NCBI GenBank assembly: GCA_009792885.1
Contig: WMCF01000009.1
Location: 3,080,954 to 3,144,953 of the forward strand
Reading direction: 5' to 3'
Source of the DNA: Eremophila alpestris peregrina
Taxonomy: Eukaryota; Chordata; Aves; Passeriformes; Alaudidae
DNA: 64,000 nucleotides
In this document: piece by piece, positions 1 to 11,308 of the stretch
Layout: the number at the start of each line of letters is the position of its first letter
How positions within the stretch are numbered: the stretch's first letter is position 1
Program-made: the position numbers and the translations under genes
Notes under the pieces: generated by a model
What the model was told of the DNA's origin: nothing
Database searches by the model: none
What the model saw: the letters and a program-made list of their open reading frames with translations, nothing else

Positions 1-534
1 TCTTTCTTCATTTTGTTTCTTTTATTTATCACAGTGATATTATTCTATTTTAGTAAGTTTTCCAGGATGTAATAACTGTCCTGTAATTCTGCTCATGACT
101 ATCCATGGGTAGCCTGCATTGGCTTCTGCTGGCTTTTTATTCTGTAGTGATTTTTGAAGAAAGCTTTGCCTTTGACCTTCTGGATGAAAGATATTAGGTT
201 GTAAAAGTCAGTTGGGAAAGGTTTTGTACTGAAGTGAGGTACTTGAAAGAATAATCATGGTTAGTAGTATTAGGGTACAAAGAAACTTGAAACTGTGGAA
301 CTAAAGAGGAATATCGGCTTGTTGAAAACTCAAGGAAGGAAATGCCTACTGAACATCATTTATGCAGTGTTCTGTGGTCCTGACCATTTAAGAGTCTTGA
401 GTCAGCCTAGTAGAAGTCATTTGTAAATGGTCTCGTTTTAAAAGCATGGAGTTAACACAGTGATATTTTGGGGGGTGAGAGGGAAAATCTCTTTAGACTG
501 TAAATATTTTATGCCATGGTATAAACTACTTTAG
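1..534 (+). other. TAX1BP1: TAX1BP1 intron, partial (window begins inside it)
   Basis: No coding segment was found before the acceptor at 533-534. The sequence is AT-rich and unremarkable, and it ends in ...actactttag before the first visible exon. Upstream exons for the N-terminal SKICH domain and most of the coiled coil lie outside the window. Confidence 0.8.
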
Positions 535-660
535 GATGAGAAGATGAAATGCAGTCTTTATGCTGATGAATTAGCTAAACTGGAGCTGAAGTGGAAAGAA
601 CAAGTGAAAATCAACGAGGGGATAAAATTACAGCTGACAGCAATGGAGGATCAGTATAAA
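535..660 (+). CDS. TAX1BP1: TAX1BP1 coding exon: coiled-coil segment, 42 codons
   Basis: This internal exon begins after ...ctttag and ends at the consensus donor GTAAGT. It is 126 bp, phase 0 at both ends, and starts DEKMKCSLYADELAK. The peptide is rich in Lys, Glu and Leu with heptad-like spacing, as expected for the C-terminal part of the long TAX1BP1 coiled coil, which mediates self-association. TAX1BP1 is a cytosolic autophagy receptor that brings ubiquitinated cargo to LC3/GABARAP and acts with A20 to dampen NF-kB signalling. Because the exon is symmetric, skipping it keeps the frame. From memory, the two main human isoforms (789 and 747 residues) differ by 42 residues, the length of this exon; that it is the same exon is inference. 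Confidence 0.93.
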
Positions 661-2477
661 GTAAGTTACAGGTTTTGTTTTTGACAATGGATGGTTACAT
701 CTTCTTAACATGGCTGCTTATTTCTGATAGTTCACGTAATGATGATCTTCAATAAGGAAAGCATACTAAATACATTTTTGCTGCAAATACAAATTCTCCT
801 CTTGAAGAAACAATACACTCTTGTAATGCTTCTTTTAAAGTAAGAGTTGTCTGCTAAGATCTACTACCAGCTGGGTATCAGTCTTTTAATACTGTGGATT
901 TAGACAAACCCCTAAATGATGTAGTCATGTATTATGGGAAAAGGGCAAGGGATTTCTAATTACCTGCTGCTTACTGTAATACTGGAAGATTGATTGGTGT
1001 GCTTGTCTGAAATCTTCATATACTATTTTGGATTACCAGTGTAGTAATGTCTAATGCATTTTATCTGAAGTCAGTAGAGAGAGAGGAGTGATCCATTGTT
1101 TTTAAAATCATGCAAGAATTAAATTTGGAGAACCTCAGCTATAGTCTTGGAAGAGGGAGGTAACACATTCACCAGAAAGTCAAGCATAATGGGCAGCTTT
1201 AGCTTACAAAGGGCCTTAATCTTTGAGGTTATGTGATAGTAATGCTTATGCTGAATTAGCTTCTTAGGTCACTAGGTATGAGGTAGAGCAACAAATGTTC
1301 ATGAGACCTTTGAACCATGGTTCATGAACCAGCTTTTCTGCTGGTTCTCAGTCTAATGGTGATAATGCAGTTGACTCTGTTGCCTGTTTTTGCCCATTGT
1401 GATGAAAAATAATTAAACTGAACTGTGACTGTACTGGTTCTGCTAGGAACCCCTTTTTATTGGTAATTACAGCACTTTTTCTTTATAAAATGACAAATTA
1501 CTCTGCAGTTTATTTCAGTACTCCATAGGCCATCTTTTTCTGACACTTTCCAAAGCTCTTATTTCAGTTTTATAAAATGCATGTCTCTTTCCCAGTTTAT
1601 TTTACTAATTAGTAGTGATCAGTTGCCATGCATAATTTTATGTGAAATAAGTTTAACTTCTCAACAGCAGGTGTAATAAATAATTGGTTCCATGATTGAA
1701 AGCATTTTGACTGCAATTAAAAAATTGCTATAATTCAGGAGGGTGCAGGTGGTAGAGAAAAAGTGGACTTTTCTTCCCAGTCAGGAGATTCTGCTCCATT
1801 GACTTAAACTAGGAGGAGGAATTTCAGAATTGAAAAAAATTGATAAGTAGTTATGCCAAGCATTGAGCTTAGGTATTGGAAAAACAGGGGAAGAGGCAGT
1901 CTCTAAATGAACCAGAATACAAATAAAACAATCCTTTGTAGTGGGAGATTATTTAAATCATCATTTTGAAGCCAGGAAGAATTGTGTAATGTGTCAGTTG
2001 TACCTCCTCCCAGAGCATACAAGGTAGATGTTAGTGAAGCAAATTTCGTGTCTTTGAGGCAGTAGTAGCTTTTGGTTCTCTCAAGTTCTGTGGTGGCACA
2101 TATGAAATGCCAAGAGATTTCTTCAGAAATACTGAGATGAGGCTTGCAAACCTTCAGCTGTGTCTGGGCAGTGGTGCCCCTCCTGCCATTGGTAGCAGTG
2201 ATACTGCTCCTTGTTTTTAACATAGAATTTTGTCATTCCACAACTGTTCAGTGAAAACTGACAAGAAAAGGCTGCTGATGAACTGCTGTTATCCAGCACA
2301 TAAAACTTTGTGAGAATTGTTGGGTTGGATTTATATGTGTTTTATGTAACTCTAGTAGACAAAACTATTTTCATCTGAAAGATTAACTTCATCAGGGAGC
2401 TTTGTTTTCATGACGTAACATGCAGGGAAATAGTTTCCATTCACTAATGCAGGAATCTTCATCTTCTGTTCATGTAG
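661..2477 (+). other. TAX1BP1: TAX1BP1 intron (1,817 bp)
   Basis: GT-AG intron from gtaagt to ...catgtag. An antisense open stretch near 1903-2223 shows no recognisable protein features. No repeat or RNA gene was recognised. Confidence 0.8.
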
Positions 2478-2549
2478 ATTCAGCTGGCAGAGAAGGAGAG
2501 ACGAATAAAGGAACTGGCATCACAGTTGGAACTCTTTACCAGTGAGAAG
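2478..2549 (+). CDS. TAX1BP1: TAX1BP1 coding exon: end of coiled coil, 24 codons
   Basis: This 72-bp exon lies between ...catgtag and the weaker donor GTATTG. It is phase 0 on both sides and reads IQLAEKERRIKELASQLELF then TSEK, a highly charged helical segment continuing the coiled coil. Like the exon before it, it is symmetric and could be skipped without a frameshift. The donor departs from GTAAGT at several positions, which is compatible with regulated inclusion. Assignment rests on the perfect phase fit with its neighbours and the coiled-coil character. I could not compare it directly with other species, so whether it is constitutive is unknown. Confidence 0.88.
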
Positions 2550-3016
2550 GTATTGTCATACATTCTGAAATATTAATGCTAATGTAGAAGTACCTCTGAG
2601 ATATTATATGGCAATTAATCAAACGTAAATTTTACTGAAAAGTGAAATAATAAAATGTCTTTTATTACATTCAGATAGTATTGCATGGTATTGTGCAAAG
2701 TTGGGATTTTTCTTTGAAACTTTATTTGATTACTTTACAATTCCAGTATGAAAAGATACTTAGTAAAAACAGGCATTTTATTACTGGTAGACTGAAACAA
2801 AACTAAACTTTCAGACTAAGCTAGTTAATTTTTTTGTAAAATCCTTGACTGTCAAGTAGTTGGTAGTTAATTTATCTTCTTTTTAAGCCAAGGATATAAT
2901 TTTTAATAGATCTCTCATGCTTTTTCTAGTTCAGAAGAAATGAAATTAAAGTTTGAGTTTTGGTGAGGCTAGTTTAGGTGGAGGAGGTAATTTTAAACAC
3001 CCCACATAAGAACAAC

Positions 3017-3050
<34 letters not shown>

Positions 3051-4925
3051 TATGAAGCTTATAAAAGTTTGGAACTTTGTCTACCAGATTTATAGATATT
3101 TATGTTACAAAGAAGAATCAAAGTGCCTTGCTAGACTGGACCCATTATTTAAAAGGTTAAGCATGGGGTAGTAGTAAACAGCATTTCAATTTATACTCAT
3201 TATCAGTGTTTGTTTATAAATGTCACCAAACATAGCTTTCTAAAAATGTCCATTTGCTGTCTCTTCAAACCTATGAAATTACTTTGTTTCTGGTTTGTTT
3301 ACATACTTAGATAGCCTTTGATTTTTTTTTTTTTTAAGTCAGTCTCTAGCCTAGCTATCCAAATTGTGGCTAAGGTTTTTTTGCACCACCTTTTTCCATT
3401 CATATTGATCTACACTCTGTTTTAATTGTATGTAATGCAAAAATCAAAGTACTAATGTTACTGCCTCTCATTTTAAACTGCTTTTGTATTGCAGAAGAAA
3501 TTTTAAAAAGGAAATCTTGATTTCATTGGTAGTTAATTGTTCCTGCTTTGTGTTGAGTAAAGATGGATTAGATTTTACACACTCACTAGAACATGCAGTC
3601 CTAGCTTTTTAATCTTTAATCTGTTTTAATCATATGTGCCTTTTAGTTTATAAATCTAAAGTTACACTGGCATAGCTTTGTATTGTATCTAGAGGAGGGA
3701 TACCATCCATTACATGAGGTCTTTTTGCATTTGAGTAGTGTTTTGTTTTCAGAGCAGTTATTGATACTTGATTTTTGCATTTTTCTGTTGAAGAGGTTGA
3801 TCTGAAGTTCACCTGTTTGCAAGAAAAAGAATACTCAATTGTTCCTTTTTTAAACAGACTTTTAATTCGTGTGGAGTTGAACTGAATTGAAGCTTTGGTT
3901 TTTAGATTTAAATTGAAAGTCTTTTGGGGAAAAGACACACTTAGTCTGTGAGGGTTTTATTAGCATCACATCAGCAAATATTAAATGAACCCAGAGAGCA
4001 CAGAAGAAAATACTAATCAGAACATTACTGGAGAGCATGTCTCCCTTAACAGTCCCTATTTTTTAATTATTGGTTTCATATTTGTATCTCAGAATTTTTT
4101 GCTTGGTTCTGAATTTAAATGGCATATTCCTTTTGATTTTGATGGCATATTGCTCTCTATTCCTTACCCCCCTTTGTTGAATGGAAGGATGAGAAAGATT
4201 TTTATTGGGATAAATTACAGCTGATGCATTGACCACACTGAAGTCACTTTAATTAGTGCCTTTTAAGACTTAGTCTATACTGGCTTAGAGTTCCAAGTTA
4301 TAAAACCCCTTTATAGTTTGTAATTACTATCTTATGTATGGTTTACGTGCAGGAATCTGGAATTTTAAGTTTATTAATTGTTTGAAGAGTTCTACTTGAT
4401 CATTCCTGAAAGAATGATCTGATACAAATATTGCTGTTAAATATCAGAAGGGATCCAGTGCAATGTACTTAATAGTTCACTAAATGTCTGCCACTCTTGA
4501 ATTCATATGGAATTATGTCAAGTATGCACACATACTAAAATGCTACATTTTTGAGTGGTATGGTATGATATGAATTTTTTTTTTAATTTTAATTTCTAAA
4601 AGCTTTTCTCACTGCACATTATCTTCAGTTTTTGTTGCTAATCTACCCATTTTTACTGATTTGGCTAATTTTTCTTCATTGTAAAAAGGATGCAGACACC
4701 TGAAAAATATGACAGTTCTGTTAAGTGACAACAAACCAGGAAAAAATAGTCTCTTTAAAGTATCTTGTGTTTTCTTTTCTTCATTGACTGTTTTTGGTAT
4801 TTATGGTATACTTGGCATAAGAACAAAATGAAAAGACAGTAGGAAGGTTGGCAGATTTTCATAAACATTTCAGATTTTGCTAGGACTCCTTAGGTTAACT
4901 ACATTTTGAACTTTGCATTATTTAG
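2550..4925 (+). other. TAX1BP1: TAX1BP1 intron (2,376 bp)
   Basis: Intron from gtattg to ...ttatttag. It contains a TAA microsatellite at 3019-3049 and several T-runs. Short open frames on both strands (for example 3648-3938 on the minus strand) look like chance products. No other element was recognised. Confidence 0.8.
3019..3049. repeat. (TAA)n microsatellite
   Basis: About ten uninterrupted TAA units inside a TAX1BP1 intron. Likely length-polymorphic. Confidence 0.97.
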
Positions 4926-5100
4926 GAACTTGGCAGGACACCAGGAGATCAAGCTGGAAGGATGATGGAAGGACAGACTTCACAGCAGACATTACATTTT
5001 CGCAACCCATATTCAGAGGAAAATGGACCAGTTCCTGCAGTGCCAAGTAGACTACCAGTATTGCAATATGGAAACCCTTATGCAATTCAGGAAAGAAGAG
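4926..5100 (+). CDS. TAX1BP1: TAX1BP1 coding exon: proline-containing linker
   Basis: This 175-bp exon starts after ...atttag in phase 0 with ELGRTPGDQAGRMMEG and ends one base into a codon at donor GTAAAT. It encodes the low-complexity linker between coiled coil and zinc fingers, including FRNPYSEENGPVPAVPSRLP and a QYGNPYAIQERR segment that I recognise as conserved in vertebrate TAX1BP1. No catalytic residues are expected; the linker probably gives flexibility between the dimerising coiled coil and the ubiquitin-binding end. The 3' phase (one base of a codon) is completed by the next exon after an intron of only 332 bp. Confidence 0.95.
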
Positions 5101-5432
5101 GTAAATAAATTTCACCCCCCCCAATATAATTTCTCCCTCGCTGTTTCAAAAGCAATGCATCATTTAATGGAGGCTAAGTGCCAGCAGTCTTCAGACTGAT
5201 TTACAGACCCTTTTCTGACTGATGAACATCAGTAAAGGCCTTTATTTCATGATGGGAATTGATAAGGTAAACAAAGTTTTAAACATCTTTGGAAGAAGCT
5301 GTTTCTCTCCTTTTGTTTTATATTATCTAAACCAAAAATTTGTTTAACTCTTGATTTTTAAAGGTAAGGTAGCACGTCTGTAATCTCAAAGCAGTCTACT
5401 GAACAAAGATGTTCTAATTAATTTTTCTTCAG
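5101..5432 (+). other. TAX1BP1: TAX1BP1 short intron (332 bp)
   Basis: GT-AG intron from gtaaat to a pyrimidine-rich acceptor, tttttcttcag. A C-run (cccccccc) lies about 15 bases inside the donor. Nothing else was seen. Confidence 0.9.
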
Positions 5433-5581
5433 ATGGAGCAGATGGTGCTTTTAATCCTGATGAGATCCAAAGACCACCTGTTAGAAGTTCCTTTTGGGAG
5501 CTAGAAGATGATGTAGTGTGTAGCCAGCCTTCACGCAATCTCAGTCGGCCTGATGGTTTAGAAGATCCTGAGGACAGCAAT
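5433..5581 (+). CDS. TAX1BP1: TAX1BP1 coding exon ending at a GC splice donor
   Basis: This 149-bp exon completes a split Asp codon, then reads GADGAFNPDEIQRPPVRSSF and WELEDDVVCSQPSRNLSRPD, ending ...EDPEDSN. The conserved continuation DDDNTVPSAPDPP is encoded by the exon at 11223, so the junction must fall after AAT at 5581. The intron therefore begins GCAAGT, not GT. The acidic and proline-rich linker leads into the zinc fingers. If the junction is not used, the frame stays open for 44 more codons to a TGA at 5714-5716, giving a protein without zinc fingers. A canonical-looking GT donor also lies at 5685 (see findings). Confidence 0.94.
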
Positions 5582-5587
5582 GCAAGT
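5582..5587 (+). promoter_or_regulatory. TAX1BP1: Non-canonical GC 5' splice site
   Basis: The donor reads AAT|GCAAGT. Positions +3 to +6 match the consensus, as is typical of GC-AG introns, but the base before the junction is T rather than G. The paired acceptor is ...ttttcaatag before 11223. The alternative cut one base later would leave CA at the intron start, so GC-AG is the only sensible reading. Confidence 0.85.
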
Positions 5588-5722
5588 TACCTTTTTTGCT
5601 ATTTGTTTTCCTTGATGTTTACTGATGAGTTACCAAGAGTTTCACATAGGTTTTCTGTATCTGATAAGCCTGATTTATTGTTAGGTAAATTTGGAATTGG
5701 TTTTTCTTTTCCCTGAAAAATA

Positions 5723-5751
5723 TTTTTGCTTCCCGTGAAGGGAAGCAAAAA
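5723..5751. repeat. Perfect 12-bp inverted repeat (stem-loop)
   Basis: Left arm tttttgcttccc (5723-5734) and right arm gggaagcaaaaa (5740-5751) are exact reverse complements around the five-base loop gtgaa. It lies 142 bases inside the GC-AG intron and 38 bases past a potential alternative GT donor. Confidence 0.9.
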
Positions 5752-7436
5752 CTCCATTGATGATAATATACTTGTTCCCCTAATCTCTTGAGTTCCTGAC
5801 ATGACAACTTATTTTGGTATTAGGACAGTAGCTTCTTAATCTTTTTAAGTACTAAAGTGAAAGAAGTCAAGTAATCTCAACTCATGGTTTTTCTCTCCTG
5901 TGTGGCAAAATGAGAGCTCAAAATGTAGCCACATCTCACTCATTTTATAATAGGAATATAGGAACTAAAGTGGAACAGAACAATAAAAACATATACCAGT
6001 ATTTTCATTTAAGTGCTGACAGTAAATTGGTATCCTGCTAGATACATTATTCTAATCTGTTAATCTTTTGTTCTGTCTTCTGCAAATCTGCATTTATTAA
6101 TTACCATTTTGAATGCTGTTTGCTATTGGATACATATTTGAAAGAGGTTAATTGACTGTTGCCTCATGCTAATTAAGCTGAAAGAGATACATTTGCATGG
6201 AATTTTTTTTTTTAGGGCTTTGTATGTTTCCGGTTTCTGGTTAGCTTTTCTTTTTAGAACAGTTAACATGCACATTCTGGTATAAAAAATTGGCTTCTGT
6301 AATAAATTGGCCTGTATGTCTTCATTTGAGCAGGAACAGGCCTATTACTCTTTCTTATTCCAAGTACTCTTGCACCTTCAAAAATATTAAACAAGAAATA
6401 CCTTTCTGCAAAGTATTGTGCTCTTTGCAAGTACAGTGGTATCATGACCTGTTTCTCATTTAGTCTAGTTTGCCACATTTAATTGCTATTAACCTTTGCA
6501 GAAACTGATCAGTGTTCAGACAGGCATGATTTTAGCCCTGGTGTTCAGCACCTATAATGGAGAAAAATGTATTTCTCCCTCCTGCCTTTTGCTCCCAATG
6601 TCCATTACTGTGAATAATTAGAGAAACTGTCAGAGCTTTTGCAGCCTGTTCAAGATCTCGAATGTGAGCTTAATGCTGTCCCCACCTTTACTTCACATTT
6701 TGCATATTTAATCTGATCATTCTTGACGTAGCTATTACATCTGACAAGCTCTTCTCTTCTCTAGTCATCTGCTGCAGTTTAATTAGCAGGGTGTTCTCTC
6801 TGATCTATGTGCTTTGCCCTCTTGCAAACCCAAGAGAAACAGTGCTAGAGTCTTGTGCTCGTTTGCAGACACAGCTTGGATTTTTGTAATGAGGTGGAAT
6901 ATAACAGGCTTAAATAAAGTTCAGCTTGAGAAAAGGTGCCTTTAAATCAAGTAACTTGTAGCTTTATTTTTTATTTGCAATTGAGAATCAGTTGCTTGTT
7001 CCTCACCCAAATAGACTGTATGTATAGTGTAGAAATTTATATGGAAATGAGAAGCTGCAGGAATCTTTTTAGGGAGACTCAGTAATATGTCAAAGATAAA
7101 ACAGTTCTGAGGTAGGATGTAAATAAATAACCAGGAAGAACTTCCACATATGTAGGTGATCCATTATAAAGAAGAGTCTGTCATTTATGCAGAAGAAACA
7201 GGAAATACAAAATTATAAATATGAGGGGATTACCATTTCTTGGACTGTTTTTTAGAATAAGGTATTGAAGATGTAGTTCTGTGCATTTTTGTCAACCAGC
7301 AGGATGTAGAGCCTTTTGCTGGAGGAGGATTCCTTCCCAGAAGAAAAGGACTGGTAGCCTTGCTGCTTTGTTTAAAATACAACTGTTGTGTGGACTTCTG
7401 CTGTCCTCCTGTCCACATTCCTATTACTACACATTA

Positions 7437-7608
7437 TATTAGTTTGAGAAATTAAGGGTGTTGCAGTCACTTCCACCTTTTCATGGCTGTTTTGGTAGTG
7501 GTTCACCTATGATGTTAAACACGTCTACTTTATTTATCTGAGATAACAGATCTTCTAGCCAAGAAGAGGTGAAAGTGACTCCAACACCCTTAATTTCTTA
7601 AACTAATA
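7437..7608. mobile_element. MITE-like inverted repeat, TA-flanked, 172 bp
   Basis: Two arms of 46 bases (7437-7482 and 7563-7608) are near-perfect reverse complements around an 80-base centre. The ends read TA-TTAGTTTGAGAAATTAAG and CTTAATTTCTTAAACTAA-TA, so each terminus is flanked by TA. This matches the layout of a non-autonomous Tc1/mariner-type element, which duplicates TA on insertion. There is no transposase coding. The few mismatches between arms suggest either a fairly recent insertion or selection to keep the hairpin. The family is not recognised; the transposon class is inferred only from the TA flanks and terminal repeats. Confidence 0.65.
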
Positions 7609-10600
7609 TAGCACAAGATATTCAAATGCCCCAGAATTCTTTGTGCTGTTGTGTTCCAATTTGGTTTCTCCCAAAACTTGATTCCTTAGAAATGATCATT
7701 TCCATGTCTTTGGTTGTCATAAAAACGCTTCAGTTTTGTACGACTGGGAAGACTTTTCAGCATTCTTCTAGCTTTGAATTTTGGAACTGATAGGCCAATT
7801 AAAGTGTGATTTCTGAGTGAGATAAACTGGTCTGTGTTAATAGTGCCAGCTGAGCGCGTGCATAGTGGTGATTTTGTGTGGAGTGGCTGACTTTCCATAA
7901 GTTCCTGCTGTCATCTACTCAACACTAACTTTCCATTTGCTCATGGTCCTGTAATTGACCAAAATGGAATTGTTGGGAGCAAGTAATTCCTAGCGGTAGA
8001 GGGAGAGATCCAAAACCAAAACATATATATATAATACTAAAGTATGAGTTTTAGAAATGTAGTCCTTATTACAGTTGGCAGCAAGCCCAGAATAATTATC
8101 CTGAGACTATTAAACAATGTTTTAGTCATGGTAAATTTGTGGGGCATGGAGAACATAACTCTTGGCAGCTGAGCACCAGGTCAGGATATTTTTTCAGGTA
8201 ACTCCAAAATGGTCTTTCTTCTAGCAAAAACCCCCACAATGCATTATTAGCCTGATCTGACCCTGGCAGCCAATTACTATCTTTTGCATAGGGAGGACAT
8301 TAAAGGAGCAGTTGGTATCCAGGTGTCTCTTGGGAGAGCAGGCTCCTTACCAGGAGGTTGAGATGCTTAGAGTGAGTTTGATTTCACTCCTACAGGAGAG
8401 CTGAATCACAGAAATAAAATGTATGCACCCTTCTTCCCAGTGTACCTGCACTGCACATCAGCTCTGTGTCTGTTCATATGTTGTTTAAGGCCCAGGATGG
8501 GCATTGGTTTCTTATTTCTGCATGTCAAAATTATCTGTAGCGCTTCGGGATGGGGTTTTGCATTGTGTCACACAGCTTTCTAACTTCTGTTTGACAATCC
8601 TGGAACTGCTTACAGTTGTAATTATGAAAGCAGTACTTGAGACAGAATTGGTTGGTTTTGGTAAAACTAATCAAGCTGCACGCACTTCTGACAGTTTCAT
8701 GTCTGGCTTTCCCTTCTTCCCCTAGTGGCAAACCCCTTTTTTATACCATGCTTTAGTGTGTAATACTGTATGTATCTTTATGATTCACTTAATCTGTGGA
8801 ACTCACTGTGGCAGTTTTTTAAAGAGCCAGAGGTACAGTCCAGTGATAATACTTAAGTCATGATGTTAAAGACATCCTTCATAATTCATTCACCTAATTA
8901 TTCAGACTTCTGAGTTCAGGGGGCCTGGGGCACTTGTTCTGTGACAGTATCACGGTGCCAGCCTGTGGGTCCATGGTATCAATCATTTCTCCTAAGGACT
9001 TGAGACTGTGTACCCACTGTGTTACCTCACTGCAGGGCACTGTAGAGCTCTCTGACTAAGAATGTGCAGTCATGTCCATGTCCTTGGTCATCAGTCTGGA
9101 CTGCAAGAAAGATGGCTTTGGATCTACATAAAGTGCAGATTAAACAGTTTCTTTCTCAAAATACAGAGTGTGGGCTTTCATCAAAACAATTTGTATGATT
9201 CAACCACGTGGTATCAAAGTAAGCAGATGCCTTTGCTTAGCATACAGCATAGGCAAGAGCCACTGAGGCACTGAGGCCTGGTGTCCCAGCAAGTGTTGTC
9301 ATACTCTCTGTACAGCAGCTTCAAAAACCTCATTTTGTCTTTTGAGCTGTCAGGGATGGTTCTTTTTCCCATGGGAGAGTGATGGGTGTTTAAATGCCAG
9401 GTTGAAAAGCACATGTAACCTTGTTTATAAGAATAAAGAATGGATTGCTGGATGATACTGGGCTCTAAGTGGCTGTGAACCAAGATGAGAACGGTGTGAA
9501 CCGTGATGATCTGTCCTCCCTCCATAAAGTGCTCCGTTTTACATGGAACACTTAGGAGTTTTGTCCATCAGAAATGACAGAAATAGACAGCTGTTGGAGC
9601 CCAATACAATGACACCTTCTCTGTTTTCCAGAGGTTCCGAGTTACCCCAGGGCGCTGCGTGAGAATTTTTAGTTCTTGGTGACTGTATAGTGTTTACTGT
9701 AACTTGTAATTGGAATGGCTGGGAAGTGCTCTCAGACTAAGATAAAAGTTCTCATGGTTCCTATTTGACCATGCTGTGGTTACACAGTAATCTCTGTAAC
9801 ATCTCTGTGAGGTCAGCTCAACACAGAGACATTTGCATTCTTCTTGTGTGGGTTAGGCATCCCAAAAGGTTAAGAACTGATCCCTGTGACTTGGCCAAGA
9901 GCAAAAGTACACTGAGGAGACAGACATTCTGTATCGTAACAGGGTAATATCAGTACATACTTAGTATTGACATTTTTGTACAGGGCCTGGGTCAGAAGCT
10001 GCTGTAAGGAACACACAGTATGAATTTCACAATGAAGGAAGCTGGGCCACGAGAAAGCTGTAGCCTTAGGGCACTCCAGAGGCTTTTATATGTGCTTGCC
10101 TTTCTTGAAGAGAGTTCTTGAAGGACAGCTGTGTAGGACAGTGCAGGTGTACCTGTACAGAGAAAGCATCACCCTCTTTTTCAGATGTTTCTCAAAAAGG
10201 ATCAAGGAGGAATGTTATATTTGTATGTGGTAGGGTACCACACTTGCCAGAAGCTAAAAGAGAGGGTAAAAGCTGTAAACAGTTTCATCTTACCAGTGAC
10301 CAGCAGTAAGCCAAATGCCTTTAAAAAAACAAGGGGAAGAGGGGGAAAGGGGTTGTACTTGAAGGAATTAACTAAGACTTCAGTGTTAATTTAGCCAGTG
10401 TTTGTAGTGGAACTGTGTTATTGATGGAAGATGCACATGCATTTTCTTGCTTAAGTCCTGGTGTGCTTCAGTCACAAAGCAAATTTGTTGTGTTTTTGTA
10501 CAAGCCTGTAGCACTGTAGCATCAGAGTACTTTTAACAAAATAGTTTTTCTTTCTTAATGCATCCATCCTGTCTCCTTCATGACAAAAGGAACAAATAAT

Positions 10601-11222
10601 GTTTTAAAACTCATATGCCCTTTTCACTGCAGGTGCAAAGGAAACAGACTGCAAGATTATGTTTGTTGCCAGCATCTTGTCATAGCAGGCCCCACTGCCT
10701 GCTTAATGGAAATGCTAAATGGTTGAACTAACAGGTGTTGTCAGAAGACAGATATTGAGGAAATTTTCCCATCCTTCCCTGTTTCCATTAACCCTTCATA
10801 AGGGAAAAGTATGTTAGCTTAAAACTGAAATATGCCTGCATATGAGTTACCTGTATAAAACACAGCATGTGTGCTGTTACATCTGCTCCTTCGCACATCC
10901 TTTTTTGTAGATCAGCTAAATAATTCCTAGCCCTTGCTTTTAAGGCATCTTTGAGCTAAAAACAGGAAAATGAGGTAGGAGTTGGAGTTCCAGAAATCTT
11001 GGAATGTACCTGTATTTCCACCTTGAATTGACTGTTTTGTGCTCTGTTATCAAATTGCATAATAGAGCCAAGATGTACAAAAGTTAAACTTGTCTTGCAG
11101 AAATTACAGAATGAAGGAAAATTTCATCTGGGTTTGTTTTTTATAACAAAAATGCATATTGATGAGCAAAAAAAAAGCTGTTTGTAGGGGTTATTCTTTA
11201 AAATACTTTCTCTTTTCAATAG

Positions 11223-11308
11223 GATGATGACAACACTGTACCTTCTGCTCCTGATCCTCCAAGTCTTCTCTTGCGTGAGCGGGGCACAGGCTTCTGCTTT
11301 GATTCCAG
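11223..11308 (+). CDS. TAX1BP1: TAX1BP1 coding exon: linker before zinc fingers
   Basis: This 86-bp exon follows ...ttttcaatag and ends at donor GTAGAT, two bases into a Ser codon. It reads DDDNTVPSAPDPPSLLLRER then GTGFCFDS, matching the linker just before the TAX1BP1 zinc fingers. The reading frame is fixed by both neighbours. Frame +1 of the same DNA gives a leucine-rich, signal-peptide-like product that is a frame artefact. Confidence 0.94.

Larger units (their letters stand above)
5582..11222 (+). other. TAX1BP1: TAX1BP1 GC-AG intron (5,641 bp)
   Basis: The largest TAX1BP1 intron in the window. It holds a perfect 12-bp stem-loop at 5723-5751 and a transposon-like inverted repeat at 7437-7608. 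The rest has only short chance open frames on both strands, with no recognisable protein, RNA gene or CR1 fragment. Confidence 0.85.

Noticed and set aside
1903..2223. 106-codon minus-strand frame in a TAX1BP1 intron
   Set aside because: Antisense, no recognisable motif, and consistent with chance.
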